In this document: piece by piece, positions 11,537 to 23,403 of the stretch
Layout: each line of letters opens with the position of its first letter
Numbering within the stretch: position 1 is the first letter of the stretch
Assembly: GCF_027579695.1 (NCBI RefSeq)
Contig: NC_083571.1
Span: 31,968,943 to 32,032,942, forward strand
From: Neoarius graeffei
Taxonomy: Eukaryota > Chordata > Actinopteri > Siluriformes > Ariidae
Direction of reading: 5' to 3'
Length of the DNA stretch: 64,000 nucleotides
Position numbers and translations under genes: made by a program
The notes under the pieces: generated by a model
Told to the model about the DNA's origin: nothing
The model's input: the letters and a program-made list of their open reading frames with translations, nothing else
Databases searched by the model: none

Positions 11537-11557
11537 GGGGGGGGGGGGGGGGGGGGA
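11537..11557. repeat. poly-G tract
   Basis: About twenty G residues in a row. Such runs are prone to length error in assemblies and to G-quadruplex formation. Confidence 0.9.
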
Positions 11558-11705
11558 CGACACACGACTATATTCTTTTAGCTATTTCTGTTTCTTGTAC
11601 AACCTCAATTCCAAAAAAGTTGGGACGCTGTGTAAACTGTAAATAAAAACAGAATGAAATAATTTGTAAATCATGGAAATCCTATATTTCACTGAAAATT
11701 GTTGG

Positions 11706-12288
11706 CTCCTTCGATCTCGAAAGATCATGGAAATCTTTCTTGCCTGGTGCAGTGATTACAGTCCGTCTTTCGGCTTTTGGCCTACTCTCCAAGCACCCAT
11801 TGAAGTGGGCGGACTGTGGAGGGCCAACACCTTACCGGCTGAGGGCTGGCCAGCTTGAGGCGGGCGGTAGCTGGCCAGTGGGACGCGATGATCCCTCCCA
11901 CCGTCAGAAGACAACCCATAGCGCCGTGAGCTTACGCCAATCCGCTCTAGGCTTTGAACTCGTGACTGCTGTCTTCCCTTGTTGTTGCTGCCACTGGTAG
12001 CAGCACTGGAGTGACCTCTCCAGGGCGCAGGCCTGGGCGATGATATGGAGATCCTGGGATGCCCAGTCGTCAGGATCCCCCTCTCAGCTTTGCTGGCAGT
12101 CTCCAACGGAAAGGACGAGCCGATACGGTTGGCGCCAGCACAGCTGCAGGAGTTGCCGGATGGTGATGCAGTGCGATGGCCATCCGCCTTCAGGGCTCCA
12201 CTCCAAATTTTTCTGTCGGGGTTGTCTCCCTTAGCCTTGTTCACTCCCGTGACAACCACAAGGCAGTGGTGCTATAGTACAAAGATAA
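11706..12288. other. GC-rich insert of unknown origin within Tc1
   Basis: About 580 bp clearly richer in G+C than its surroundings interrupts the left TIR region of the Tc1 copy. A minus-strand frame of 167 codons (12259-11756) and several + frames are open, as expected by chance in GC-rich DNA. No domain is recognised. Confidence 0.5.
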
Positions 12289-12464
12289 CATAATCAAATG
12301 TTGGAAGTGAGAAATTTTATTGTTTTCTGAAACAATGCTCATTTTGAATTTGATGTCAACAACACATTTCAAAAAAAGTTGGGACAGGAGCATGTTTACC
12401 ACTGTGTTGCATCACCTCTACTTTTAATGTAAATGTTTGGGAACTGAGGAGACCAATTGCTGTC

Positions 12465-13898
12465 TTAGGCATATCAGGTGAAAATGCAAATTCAATCCAA
12501 ATTGCTTGAAACTGCTCACTGGATTCAGAATTGAATGCAGAACAGCATACTTTTTACAGAATTAAAATATGTTTATCTGTTCTCAAGATATTACAAATCA
12601 AAGATTGCAAAAACGGCTTAATTTTTAGAAAACTGCTGTAAATGGGCCTCATTAATGAATGAGAGCAAAATTTTTTTCTTAATAACTTTTCTATTTTTCA
12701 AGATATTTACATGGAAATTGGCAGGCACATAGATGGTTGTATACTGAACACAAAGTTTGAAAAATTAGTAAAAACCAATTATGCAAATTAGTATTTAATT
12801 ATCTCATCTCATTATCTCTAGCCGCTTTATCCTGTTCTACAGGGTCGCAGGCAAGCTGGAGCCTATCCCAGCTGACTACGGGCGAAAGGCGGGGTACACC
12901 CTGGACAAGTCGCCAGGTCATCACAGGGCTGACACATAGACACAGACAACCATTCACACTCACATTCACACCTACGGTCAATTTAGAGTCACCAGTTAAC
13001 CTAACCTGCATGTCTTTGGACTGTGGGGGAAACCGGAGCACCCAGAGGAAACCCACGCGGACACGGGGAGAACATGCAAACTCCGCACAGAAAGGTCCTC
13101 GCCAGCCACGGGGCTCGAACCCGGACCTTCTTGCTGTGAGGCAACAGCGCTAACCACTACACCACCGTGCCGCCCACTAGTGTTTATATGAAAGAATATA
13201 AATAATAATATTCACAGCTTTCAAGACTAACCTCGAAAAAACTGTGATCCATATCCAATAAACAATTCCAATTAATTGAACTGAAATTGACACTCGTGTT
13301 TCTGACTTCTGTTTTTTTTTTAAATCTCATTCCGACCACCAAAATCTCAATATTTTTCATCAAAACAACTACAGTTATATTCTAAAATAGTCATTTATTT
13401 AAATGAATCAGTTTGGTTCGTAAAAATAAGTAGGTAAGGCTATGAAAACTCACTTCAAAGCCTCCCGTGAATCATAACATCAAAACTAGCTGATGGAAAA
13501 TTTTGCTGAATACTTCATCAGAAAGAGCGCAAGCTAGAGAACATCCCTATAAAAGTTATCTGATTGATATTTATGAGTAACCCAGTCAGAAACCGATCAG
13601 AAGAGAGAGAGAGCCTGACCGCTTTACCGTCACTCAAAAAGCACTGGCAGTTTCCCGACATCCTGCGAGCAGAGAGTGTTGTACTGTTGTACCAGCTTCA
13701 ACCTGCCATTACTCCCAAAGTACTGAACAGATCTTAACCAGATGAATTTCTTTGGAAAGCAGAAATTATAAGCTTTTTAATGGTAGTATTCACGATAGAA
13801 AATATTCAAGAGTGAAGCAAAGACAGATTCGGAAACTTAGATGAGCGTCTGCATGCACAATTTTCACAGCATAGCCAGTGAGTGTCTGATATGCCTAA
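12465..13898. mobile_element. TIR element nested in Tc1
   Basis: Inverted ends TTAGGCATATCAG (12465-12477) and CTGATATGCCTAA (13886-13898) bound about 1.43 kb. The interrupted Tc1 sequence resumes on both sides (caattgctgt / ctgtaatttt), suggesting a short CTGT duplication. It carries no recognisable gene and contains a SINE. Confidence 0.7.
12801..13175 (-). repeat. V-SINE, copy c
   Basis: A full-length copy in reverse orientation: the tail atctcatctc is at the left, the tRNA-like head ends ccaccgtgccgccc at the right. It sits inside the TIR element, which sits inside the Tc1 copy. Confidence 0.92.
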
Positions 13899-15839
13899 CT
13901 GTAATTTTGAAAGAGAAATGTTGTCCCATTGTTGCCTGATATACAATTTCAGTTGCTCAACAGTTCGGGGTCTCCTTTGTCATATTTTGCGCTTCATAAT
14001 GCACCAAATGTTTTAAATGGGAGACAGGCCTGGACTGCAGGCAGGCCAGTTTAGCACCCAGACTCTTTTACTATGGAGCCATGCAGTTGTCTTGTTGAAA
14101 GAAGGAAGGCCTTCCCTGAAAAAAAATTTGTCTGGATGGCAGCATATTGCTCTGAAACGTGTACATACCATTCAGCATTAATGATGCCTTCCCAGATGTA
14201 CAAGTTACCCATGCCATGTGCACTCATGCACCCTCATACCATCACAGGTGCTGGCTTTTGAGCTGTGCACTGATAACAAGCCGGATGGTCCCGCTCCTCT
14301 TTAGCTTGGAGGATGCGGTGTCCATGATTTCTAAAAAGAATTTCTACTTTTGATTCATCACACTTCGGGACAGTTTTCCACTTCACCTCAGTTCATCATA
14401 AAAGAGCTCAGGCCCAGAGAAGGTGGTGGTGTTTATGGGTATTGTTTATATCTGGTTTTAACTTGCATTTGTGGATGTAGTAATGAACTGTTTTCACAGA
14501 CGATGGTTTTCTGAAGTGTTCCTGAGCCCATACAGTGATTTCCACTACAGACACGTGTCTGCTTTTAATGTAGTGTCAACTGAGGGCCTGAAGATCACAG
14601 GCATCCAATGTCAGTTTTCAGCCTTGTTTCTTGCATACAGAGATTTCTCCAGATTATCTGAATGTTTTAATGATATTATGTACCATAGATAATGTGATCC
14701 CCACATTCTTTGAAGTTTTACATTGGGGAACATTATTCTTAAATTGTTGCAGTTTGCCCATGCAGGCTTTCACAGAGCGGTGAACCCCTCCTCATCTTTA
14801 CTTCTGAGAGATTCCGCCTCTCTGGGATACTTTTTTTTTATACCCAATCATGTTACTGACCTGTTGCCAATTAACCAAATTATTTTTTTAGCATTACCCA
14901 ACTTTTTCAGTCTTTTGTTGCCCCGTCCCAATTTTTCTTAAACATGTTGCTGACATCAAATTCAAAATGAGCATTCAAAAAACAATAAAATTTCTCAGTT
15001 TCAACATTTGATATGTTGTCTTTGTACTATTTTCAATGAAATATAGGATTTCCATGATTTGCAAATCTTCACATTCTGTTTTTATTTATGTTTTACACAG
15101 TGTCCCAACTTTTTTGGAATTGAGGTTGTAAATACTTGACAACAAAGCGATATATCTGACTTGATGTGCTCTGCCACATTGTTTTTATCTACTGATGGTA
15201 TTGTATTTATCTAGCTGATAGCCTAGTAATAGAGTAGCCAATCAGAGTGCGCGATTGCTCATATCCAGTGAATGCGGATAGAATAATTTCTCAATCTGAG
15301 GCAATCAGAACTTTTATGAACTTCCAGCAAACATGTTATCACAAAGGAAATTTCCCCAGTCTGAATGTTATTCGAAATTTCATAAAGTTTAATAATATAA
15401 ATTTGGCAACCCTGATGATGACTTGTAGAAACATGTCCAAATAGCGAGTTCTCTCTAAGCAACCGATCTAGTTCGATTCTTTTTGTCTTGATGAAATATA
15501 AATTAGAGATTGATTTGACAAAGAGATTGGCAAAGATGCATCTTATACTGTAGATTTATATGACAACACAAGATATTTGTCTGAATCCTGAGTGAGCCCT
15601 GCTCTGTATTGTCTGCTCTATATTGTAGCGGCTCTACGCTCACCATAGCAATGCTATTTTTACTTTTTACTTAGCCTATGTTTATTATCTTAAGTCACCA
15701 GTATGAATCATTCATATGTCCTTGTTTCGTTCTTCACAATACCTCCAGAAGGGTTGTTGGTTTGGCTGTGCAGGTCCATGGTCATATAGTTTGAACTTCA
15801 ACGTGGGATGGTGTGTGCAAATTTTTATTTATTTATTTA

Positions 15840-15866
15840 TTTATTTATTGGGGGGGGGGGGGGGGC
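15840..15866. repeat. (TTTA)n followed by poly-G
   Basis: A tetranucleotide tract from about 15820 runs into a G run at 15850-15864. Confidence 0.85.
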
Positions 15867-16109
15867 GTAAATATTAATGTGTCATGACTGTTATGAAACA
15901 CTCCAGGATTTTGGAATCAGTCCATTTTCCCACCCTATTTTGCATATGTGGGATTGAAGGAGGTGCGTCAGTTCCATGTACCGAACTCTTCTTTTTCAAC
16001 TATGCCAACGTAAATACAGATTTCCTTTCTATGGCACCTTTAAATATCATGCAAAGGAAAACATGTGCCTTCAAACACAGCCTTATTGAACATTACAAAG
16101 TAGATTGGC

Positions 16110-16655
16110 TACTTTAATTACTTGTTCTTGATTCTAAGATTCCTGTTCTTGGATGCAGGAGTGGAACCCAATGTGGTCTTCTGCTGTTCCATGATGAGAT
16201 GCTTTTCTGCTCACCACGGTTGTAAAGAGTGATTATATGAGTTACTATAGCCTTCCTGGCAGCTCGAACCAATCTGTCCATTTTCCTCTGAACTCCCTTA
16301 TCAACAAGGCGTTTGTTTCCACCCACAGAATTGTCACTCACTCAGTGTTTTTTGTTTTTCGCACCATTCTGCGTAAACTCTTGAGACTGTTGTGTGTGAA
16401 AACCCCAGGAGATCAGCAGTTTCTGAAATACTTAAACCAGTCCATCTGGCTCAAACCAACACCCATGCCACAGTGAAAGTCATACTTTGAGATCACAATT
16501 TTTCCCATTCTGATGTTTGGAGTGAACATTAACTGAAGCTCTTGATTTGTATCTGCATGATTTTCTACTTTGTACTGCTGTCAAAGGATTGGCTGATTAG
16601 AGAACTGCATAAAACAGTAGGTGGGTATTCCTAATAAAGTGGCTGGTGAGTGTAT
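16110..16655 (-). repeat. dispersed repeat ending ...cctaataaagtggctgg
   Basis: The right end cctaataaagtggctggtga is the common terminus of a widespread fish DNA repeat, from general knowledge. The left boundary is unclear. A minus frame (16341-16114) of 75 codons is probably a transposon-derived shadow. Confidence 0.5.
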
Positions 16656-17114
16656 TTAAAGAAATTATTGATCAAAAAACACAAAAGAAAGAACTGTAAA
16701 TGTTGCCTGAAATTCTTCTTTACTTTTAACACTGGAGCTTTGATGCTAACGTTGCTAACAAGCAATGGAAGCTTTGAGCCTCAGAATATACGACAGCATG
16801 TATAACATTTGTACATAAACACATAAACCACTTCCTTTTTTTCTTTGTAATTTTTAAAAAAAATTGAACATACAAATGAAACTTTTAACTTTAATCTCAT
16901 CCTGAAGTAGACTGACACCAAACTATACTCTGTCCCAAGGCAGAAAGTCATATGACTTCAAAATGGAGGTTGTTGTTTTTTCCCCCCTCTCTCATGTTTC
17001 ATTTGAACATTTAAACAGACAGCAGTGTCAGAAACCACATAAATCTCCATCATGATGCTTAAACGAGGCTAAACTGGTAGCTGGTCCCAGAACTGACTTT
17101 GGCAACCAGAACAA
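16656..17114. other. no gene seen
   Basis: AT-rich DNA with poly-T runs, ending in an (ATCC)n tract that is the tail of the next SINE. Confidence 0.5.
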
Positions 17115-18598
17115 CAATCCATCCATCCATCCATCCATTATCTGTAGCCGCTTATCCTGTTCTACAGGGTCGCAGGCAAGCTGGAGCCTATCCCAGCTGA
17201 CTATTGACCCTTCCCACTCACGTGACCTTCATAAACGCGACCGCCATTTTGGACATGAAGAAATAACGGTTTATGGCACAGACCCTTTCGGTTCTCGCTC
17301 ATCTAGCTGCTACAATGACTGCTTAGACTGCAACAATAATACCTAACACACATTTAAGTATCCGTCGTAAAGACGTGAAACTCGTCGAGTGACGAGTGTG
17401 TTCATTGATAAGCTAACACAATCTAAAAGTAGACATACCATCACACTGCCCTGGCGCTGTGTACAGTTTACCTTCTATGGTTTGTGCACTCACTATTTGC
17501 CATTACTTTCTCCAACCCAGTGTTCGAACTATGCCGATATTTTCGGGGGGTCCCTTTTTTTCCCTTGGGGCCGGGGGGGTGCTTGCGCTTGCGCTTGTCT
17601 CAGAGCGCGGATCTCCAAACACATGAGAAGCCTGTCTTACGCACATATCACGCAGACTCCACACCTCCACACACGCATCGCGTCTGAAGTCATAACTCAT
17701 CAGGGGAAATCGTGTCCGCATTGGCATGTTCAAAAAACAACCTCGCATCAACAATGATACCACACGCAAGAAAAAAAAAACAGTCAGGCTACTCAACACA
17801 TCTGATCCACAGCAGCACCAAAGCATCACTGGAAATCATGTCAACAACCAATCTTCCATTTCAACACGCGTCAACAAACAAATGGCACCACAAACATGAA
17901 CGAATCGGTCAGGCTACCGATTCCAAACCCACAGCAGACGAATAATTAAATGCATCTTACCTTAAAGCAGAATCGACCACAAAGGAAGTGTGTTGGCACT
18001 GTTGGCACACTTCCTTTCTACTAGTTTGTGTCCCCAACCTGGCAGCAGCAGTCGTTGTCATATCGGTTTATTTTATCTTTGATGTAAACACAACACTTCG
18101 GATATGCAAATGCTTCCTGTTACACACAATTGCTCTGTCAATAAACATCATTTTGCCAATATTTTAGAGACCATCCATCTTCTCCGTCGGTCAGCATCTG
18201 TCGGGATCCGATAAAATGATAAATCTTGCCTTGTGTGTTGATGGTTACTACATCCAGGTGCACAACAATATAATGGCATGATGGAAGTCTTGCTGAAAGT
18301 AAAAACTTTCTTTGATGGCTATATTCCTTTCGATGCTTCGCCGTCGTTCCTCGTTGTTGGCTGTGGTAGACTACTGGTAGTTCATGTCCAAAATGGCAGC
18401 CGCATTTGTCGTGACATCAAGTGGGATGGGTCTATAGGTGAGAGGCGGGGTACACCCTGGACAAGTCGCCAGGTCATCACAGGGCTGACACAGAGATGAA
18501 CAACCATTCACACAGACAGTCAACTTAGAGCCACCAATTAACCCGAACCTGCATGTCTTTGGACTGTGGGGGAAACCGGAGCACCGGAGGAAAACCAC
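17115..18598 (-). repeat. V-SINE, copy d, split in two by a transposon
   Basis: The left part (17115-17212) carries the (ATCC)n tail and the 3' SINE body up to cccagctgac. The body continues at about 18437-18598 with aggcggggtacaccctggac. The two halves fit one copy interrupted at ctgacta. The tRNA head is missing from the right half, so this copy is also truncated. Confidence 0.8.
17211..18436. mobile_element. TIR element inserted into a SINE
   Basis: The left end CTATTGACCCTTCCCACT and the inverse of the right end, CTATAGACCCATCCCACT, match, and both continue into a shared CGCCATTTTGGACATGAA-like block. Interior frames show no known domain. It interrupts the SINE copy, so it is the younger of the two. 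The superfamily is not determined. Confidence 0.75.
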
Positions 18599-18680
18599 TA
18601 ATTAATCAATTAACAGTGCACTAATTAGCACAGCTCTTTCTGATTGGACGATGAGCCTTTCAGGGTTTGTCTCAGTTCAG

Positions 18681-18687
18681 ATAAAAA
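18681..18687 (+). promoter_or_regulatory. TATA-like box of thymosin-beta gene
   Basis: ataaaaa lies about 30 bp before the inferred start of exon 1 (near 18710). Confidence 0.5.
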
Positions 18688-18709
18688 GGCAGCTTGTGGG
18701 AGTTGTTCA

Positions 18710-18768
18710 TTGTCTCTGTGTTTGGTGTGCTGGTTTGGGGCTTTATTGGCTTTAGTTTATTCTAGTAG
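18710..18768 (+). other. thymosin-beta non-coding exon 1 (inferred)
   Basis: Its 3' end is set by a consensus donor tag|gtaagt at 18769. The 5' end is inferred from the TATA-like box. Untranslated first exons are usual for beta-thymosin genes. Confidence 0.55.
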
Positions 18769-18829
18769 GTAAGTGGTTTGTAGATGCTTCTAATGTGAGT
18801 TTTTGTGTGTATAAAATTTGTGTAACTAA

Positions 18830-19858
<1,029 letters not shown>

Positions 19859-20005
19859 CAACCTGTTCATCGCAGAGTTCAAGTAACAAGCTTTTTTCAA
19901 GTTCTTCCCATGAGCAAGATGGCTCTTCAACCAGCAGAGCTATGTGAACAAATTTTGGACTTGGTCCCTGAAAATGGATGATTGTATTCATGTCATTGAA
20001 CTTGG

Positions 20006-20011
20006 AATAAA
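20006..20011 (+). terminator. AATAAA poly(A) signal of thymosin-beta gene
   Basis: A canonical hexamer 148 bp after the stop codon, followed within about 20 bp by a TG-rich stretch (cagtctgtgttcttgtg) suitable for cleavage-factor binding. Confidence 0.7.
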
Positions 20012-20195
20012 GCTATGGATATGCAGTCTGTGTTCTTGTGCCCTCTCATTATGGCACAGTCTTATGTGGTGTTTTGCTGTGATTGGCTCCACCTATCTGG
20101 TGGCACTAAAGCTGAGCACCTTGTTTCAGAGCTTTTGGTCATGCTGGTGTTTTTTACACTTGGATTTCTTGATCACTTAATATGCATGACCTTAA

Positions 20196-20903
20196 AGGAA
20201 CAGTCCACCGTACTTCCATAATGAAATATGCTCTTATCTGAATTGAGACGAGCTGCTCCGTACCTCTCCGAGCTTTGCGCGACCTCCCAGTCAGTCAGAT
20301 GTGCTGTCACTCCTGTTAGCAATGTAGCTAGGCTCAGCATGGCCAATGGTATTTTTTGGGGCTGTAGTTAGATGTGACCAAACTCTTCCGTGTTTTTCCT
20401 GTTTTACATAGGTTTATATGACCAGTGACATGAAATAAGTTCAGTTACACAAATTGAAACGTGGCGATTTTCTATGCTATGGAAAGTCCACACTATGACA
20501 GGCGTACTAACACCTTCTGTGCGCTTCGACAGCGCGTTGATATGGAGCTCAGATATCAATGTGCTGTTGAAGCGTGCAGAAGGTGTTAGTACGCCTGTCA
20601 TTATAGTGCGGACTTTTCCATAGCATAGAAAATCGCCACGTTTCAATTTGTGTAACTGAACTTGTTTCATGTCACTGGTCATATAAACCTATGTAAAACA
20701 GGAAAAACACGGAAGAGTTTGGTCGCATCTAACTACAGCCACAAAAAATACCATTGGCCATGCTGAGCCTAGCTACATTGCTAACAGGAGTGACAGCACG
20801 TCTGACTGACTGGGAGGTCACGCAAAGCTCAGAGGTACGGAGCAGCTCGTCTCTCTTCAGATAAGAGCATATTTCATTATGGAAGTACGGTGGACTGTTC
20901 CTT
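20196..20903. mobile_element. 708-bp near-perfect palindrome flanked by TTAA
   Basis: The left half reads AAGGAACAGTCCACCGTACT... and the right half is its inverse complement to within a few mismatches, centred near 20548. TTAA at 20192-20195 and 20904-20907 is the target site. This is a fold-back MITE of a TTAA-specific family (Kolobok or piggyBac type). It has no coding capacity; frames on both strands mirror each other. It lies about 180 bp behind the thymosin-beta poly(A) signal. Confidence 0.9.
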
Positions 20904-21025
20904 TTAACTAGGGAGGTTTTGGTCATGCAATCCAAGCTCTGAAGCAGGCATCTTGCATATCAGACCTTGTCATCCCTTGCAAGAACAACTGCCATGCTGA
21001 GGAAAAACATTACTTGAAGGAGATA

Positions 21026-22574
21026 CAGTGGTGCTTAAGTTTGTGAACCCTTTAGATTTTTTTTTAAATATTTCTGCATAAATATGACGTAAAACATTAG
21101 ATTTCTACACAAGTCCTAAAACTAGATAAAGAAAACCCAGTTAAACAAATGAGACATACTTGGTCACTTATTTATTGAGAAATTATCCAATATTACATCT
21201 GTGAGTGGCAAAAGTATGTGAACCTCAAGGGTTAGCAGTAAATTTGAAGGTGAAATTTAGTCAGGTATCTTCAATCAATGGGATGACAATCAGGTGTGAG
21301 TGGGCACCCTGTTTTATTTCAAGAACAGGGATCTATCAAAGTCTGATTGTCACAACACATGTTTGTGGAAGTGTATCATGGCACGAACAAAGGATATTTC
21401 TGAGGACCTTAGAGAAAGCATTGTTTGATGCTCATCAGGCTGGAAAAGGTTACAAAACCATCACTAAAGAGTTTGGACTCCAGCAATCCAGTCAGATTGT
21501 GTACAAATGGAGGAAATTTGAGACTATTGTTACCCTCCCCAAGAGTGGTCAACCAACAAAGATCACTCCAAGAGCAAGGCATGTGATAGTTGGTGAGGTC
21601 ACAAGGGACCCCAGGGTAACTTCTAAGCAACTGAAGGCCTCTCTCACATTGGCTAATGCTCATGAGAACACTGAACAACAATGGTGTGCATGGCAGGGTT
21701 GCAAGGAGAAAGCCACTGCTCTCCAAAAAGAACATTGCTGCTTGTCTGCAGTTTGCTAAAGATCATGGGGACAAGCCAGACGGCTATTGGAAAAACGTTT
21801 TGTGGACAGATGAGACCAAAATAGAACTTTTTGGTTTAAATGAGAAGCGTTATGTTTGGAGAAAGGAAAACACTGCATTCCAGTATAAGAACCTTATCCC
21901 ATCTGTGAAACGTGGTGGCGGTAGTATCATGATCTGGGCCGGGATGGCTTGCCATCATTGATGGAACAATGAATTCTGAATTATACCAGTGAATTCTAAA
22001 GGAAAATGTCAGGACATCTGTCCATGAACAGAATCTCGAGAAGGTGGGTCATGCAGCAAGACAACGACCCTAAGCACACAAGTCGTTCTACCAAAGAATG
22101 GTTAAAGAAGAATAAAGTTAATGTTTTGGAATGGCCAAGTCAAAGTCCTGACCTTAATCCAATCGAAATGTTGTGGAAGGCCCTGAAGCAAGCAGTTCAT
22201 ATGAGGAAACCCACCAACATCCCAGAGTTGAAGCTGTTCTGCATGGAGGAATGGGCTAAAATTCCTCCAAGCCGGTGTGCAGGACTGATCAACAGTTACC
22301 GGAAACGTTTAGTTGCAGTTATTGCTCCACAAGGGGGTCACACCAGATACTGAAAGCAAAGGTTCACATACTTTTGCCACTCATGGATATGCAATAATGG
22401 ATCGTTTTCCTCAATAAATAAATGACCAAGTATAAGCACATTTTATTTGTCTCATTTGTTTAACTGGGTTCTCTTTATTTACTTTTAGGACATGTGAAAA
22501 TCTGATGTTTTAGGTCATATTTATGCAGAAATATAGAACATTCTAAAGGGTTCACAAACTTTCAAGCACCAATG
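21026..22574 (+). mobile_element. Tc1-like transposon, family A copy 2
   Basis: The same TIRs as the element at 507-2115, flanked by TA (21024-21025, 22575-22576). It is shorter through several small deletions. Confidence 0.93.
21378..22353 (+). pseudogene. Tc1 transposase, multiply frameshifted
   Basis: It starts MARTKDISEDLRE at 21378, loses frame within about 50 bases, and continues in other frames to NSYRKRL...QGGHTRY and the stop at 22351-22353. DNDPKH and NPIEMLW survive, but a deletion near 21930 removes part of the core. Inactive. Confidence 0.9.
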
Positions 22575-22576
22575 TA

Positions 22577-23300
22577 ATGTGAGATGGTGGGGAAATGTAG
22601 GTGCTGTACAAAATGCAGTTGGTGACACTTGGATTTTAAAAAGGATCAACGTTTCTACATTTTCATATAGTGTGCCATCTTTTCCAGTTTTTTTTTTTTG
22701 TGCAGATGTTTTCAAAATTCACTGTGCATATGACCATCAATAGGGTCCTTCCCATTGGTGCATGACTGAGGTTTGGTACTCCATTTCACTAGTAAGGTCT
22801 GACATTGGTGTGGGACATTTCTTAAAAGAAAGCCAAGGCAAAATAGCATGATGCAAGTGTATACACTTGTTCTGAAAAGGGGGTTGTCTTGGTACTGAAA
22901 AATGGTGGAATATCTAACAGGCTAGGATGTGAGGCTCTCTAACCAATCAAGCTTGTTACATCCACGTGTGACTAATTTGCTTTGTTTTACAAGCACAAGG
23001 CTCAACGAAGAAAAAAAATTAAACAGCTGTTATGAAACAGAAAAGCAACTGCAAGCTAAGGTGCAATTTATCAGCTCTGGAAAACACTTCAAACATAACT
23101 TGGCTAAGTAATTCAAGTATGTCTAGAACTACATAATAGCCTGTTAATTTTTTTAAAAACTGCCATGAAGAACTAAGAGCCACCGATGGCATTAAAGCTC
23201 CCTTTTTCATCACAACACTAGCCAATGGCAAACTGTTTGCTAGCTTGTAGAGTTGTTATAACTAGCAAACCACATGAGAGAAGCAAGTGGACCTGTGGAT
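22577..23300. other. no gene seen
   Basis: AT-rich sequence that may include the 5' region of the LINE relic that follows. No supported feature. Confidence 0.4.
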
Positions 23301-23403
23301 TCAAATAATGTGAAATCATTGGAGACTGATTTTAATGCTGTAGCAGGAAAGCTCTGTTACCTGTTACTCCCAAACTACAACCTACCAAGAAACACCAAAT
23401 CTG

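Larger units (their letters stand above)
11600..15128 (-). mobile_element. Tc1-like transposon, family B-related, split by inserts
   Basis: The ends CAACCTCAATTCCAAAAAAG and CTTTTTTGGAATTGAGGTTG are inverted and flanked by TA (11598-11599, 15129-15130). Antisense transposase remnants lie at about 12395-12460 and 13900-14830, for example where ccagactcttttactatgga corresponds to catalytic-core coding of the intact copy at 43331-44935. Two inserts separate the parts. The transposase is heavily broken. Confidence 0.85.
9960..16039. mobile_element. composite between TTAA-flanked ends (Kolobok/piggyBac-like target)
   Basis: The left end TTAA-AGGTGCCATAGAA (9956-) and right end TTCTATGGCACCT-TTAA (to 16043) are inverted and both abut TTAA, the target of Kolobok and piggyBac elements. 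Similarity beyond the terminal 13 or so bases is not evident. The interior has filled with a LINE fragment, a Tc1 element and their inserts. No transposase of its own was found. Two separate single-ended relics could also give this picture. Confidence 0.55.

Noticed and set aside
11756-12259. 167-codon minus frame
   Set aside because: It lies in the GC-rich insert where stops are rare; no domain, no splice context, overlapping frames also open.
20404-20935. Two minus frames (92 and 68 codons) beside thymosin-beta
   Set aside because: They sit in the arms of the palindromic MITE and mirror each other.
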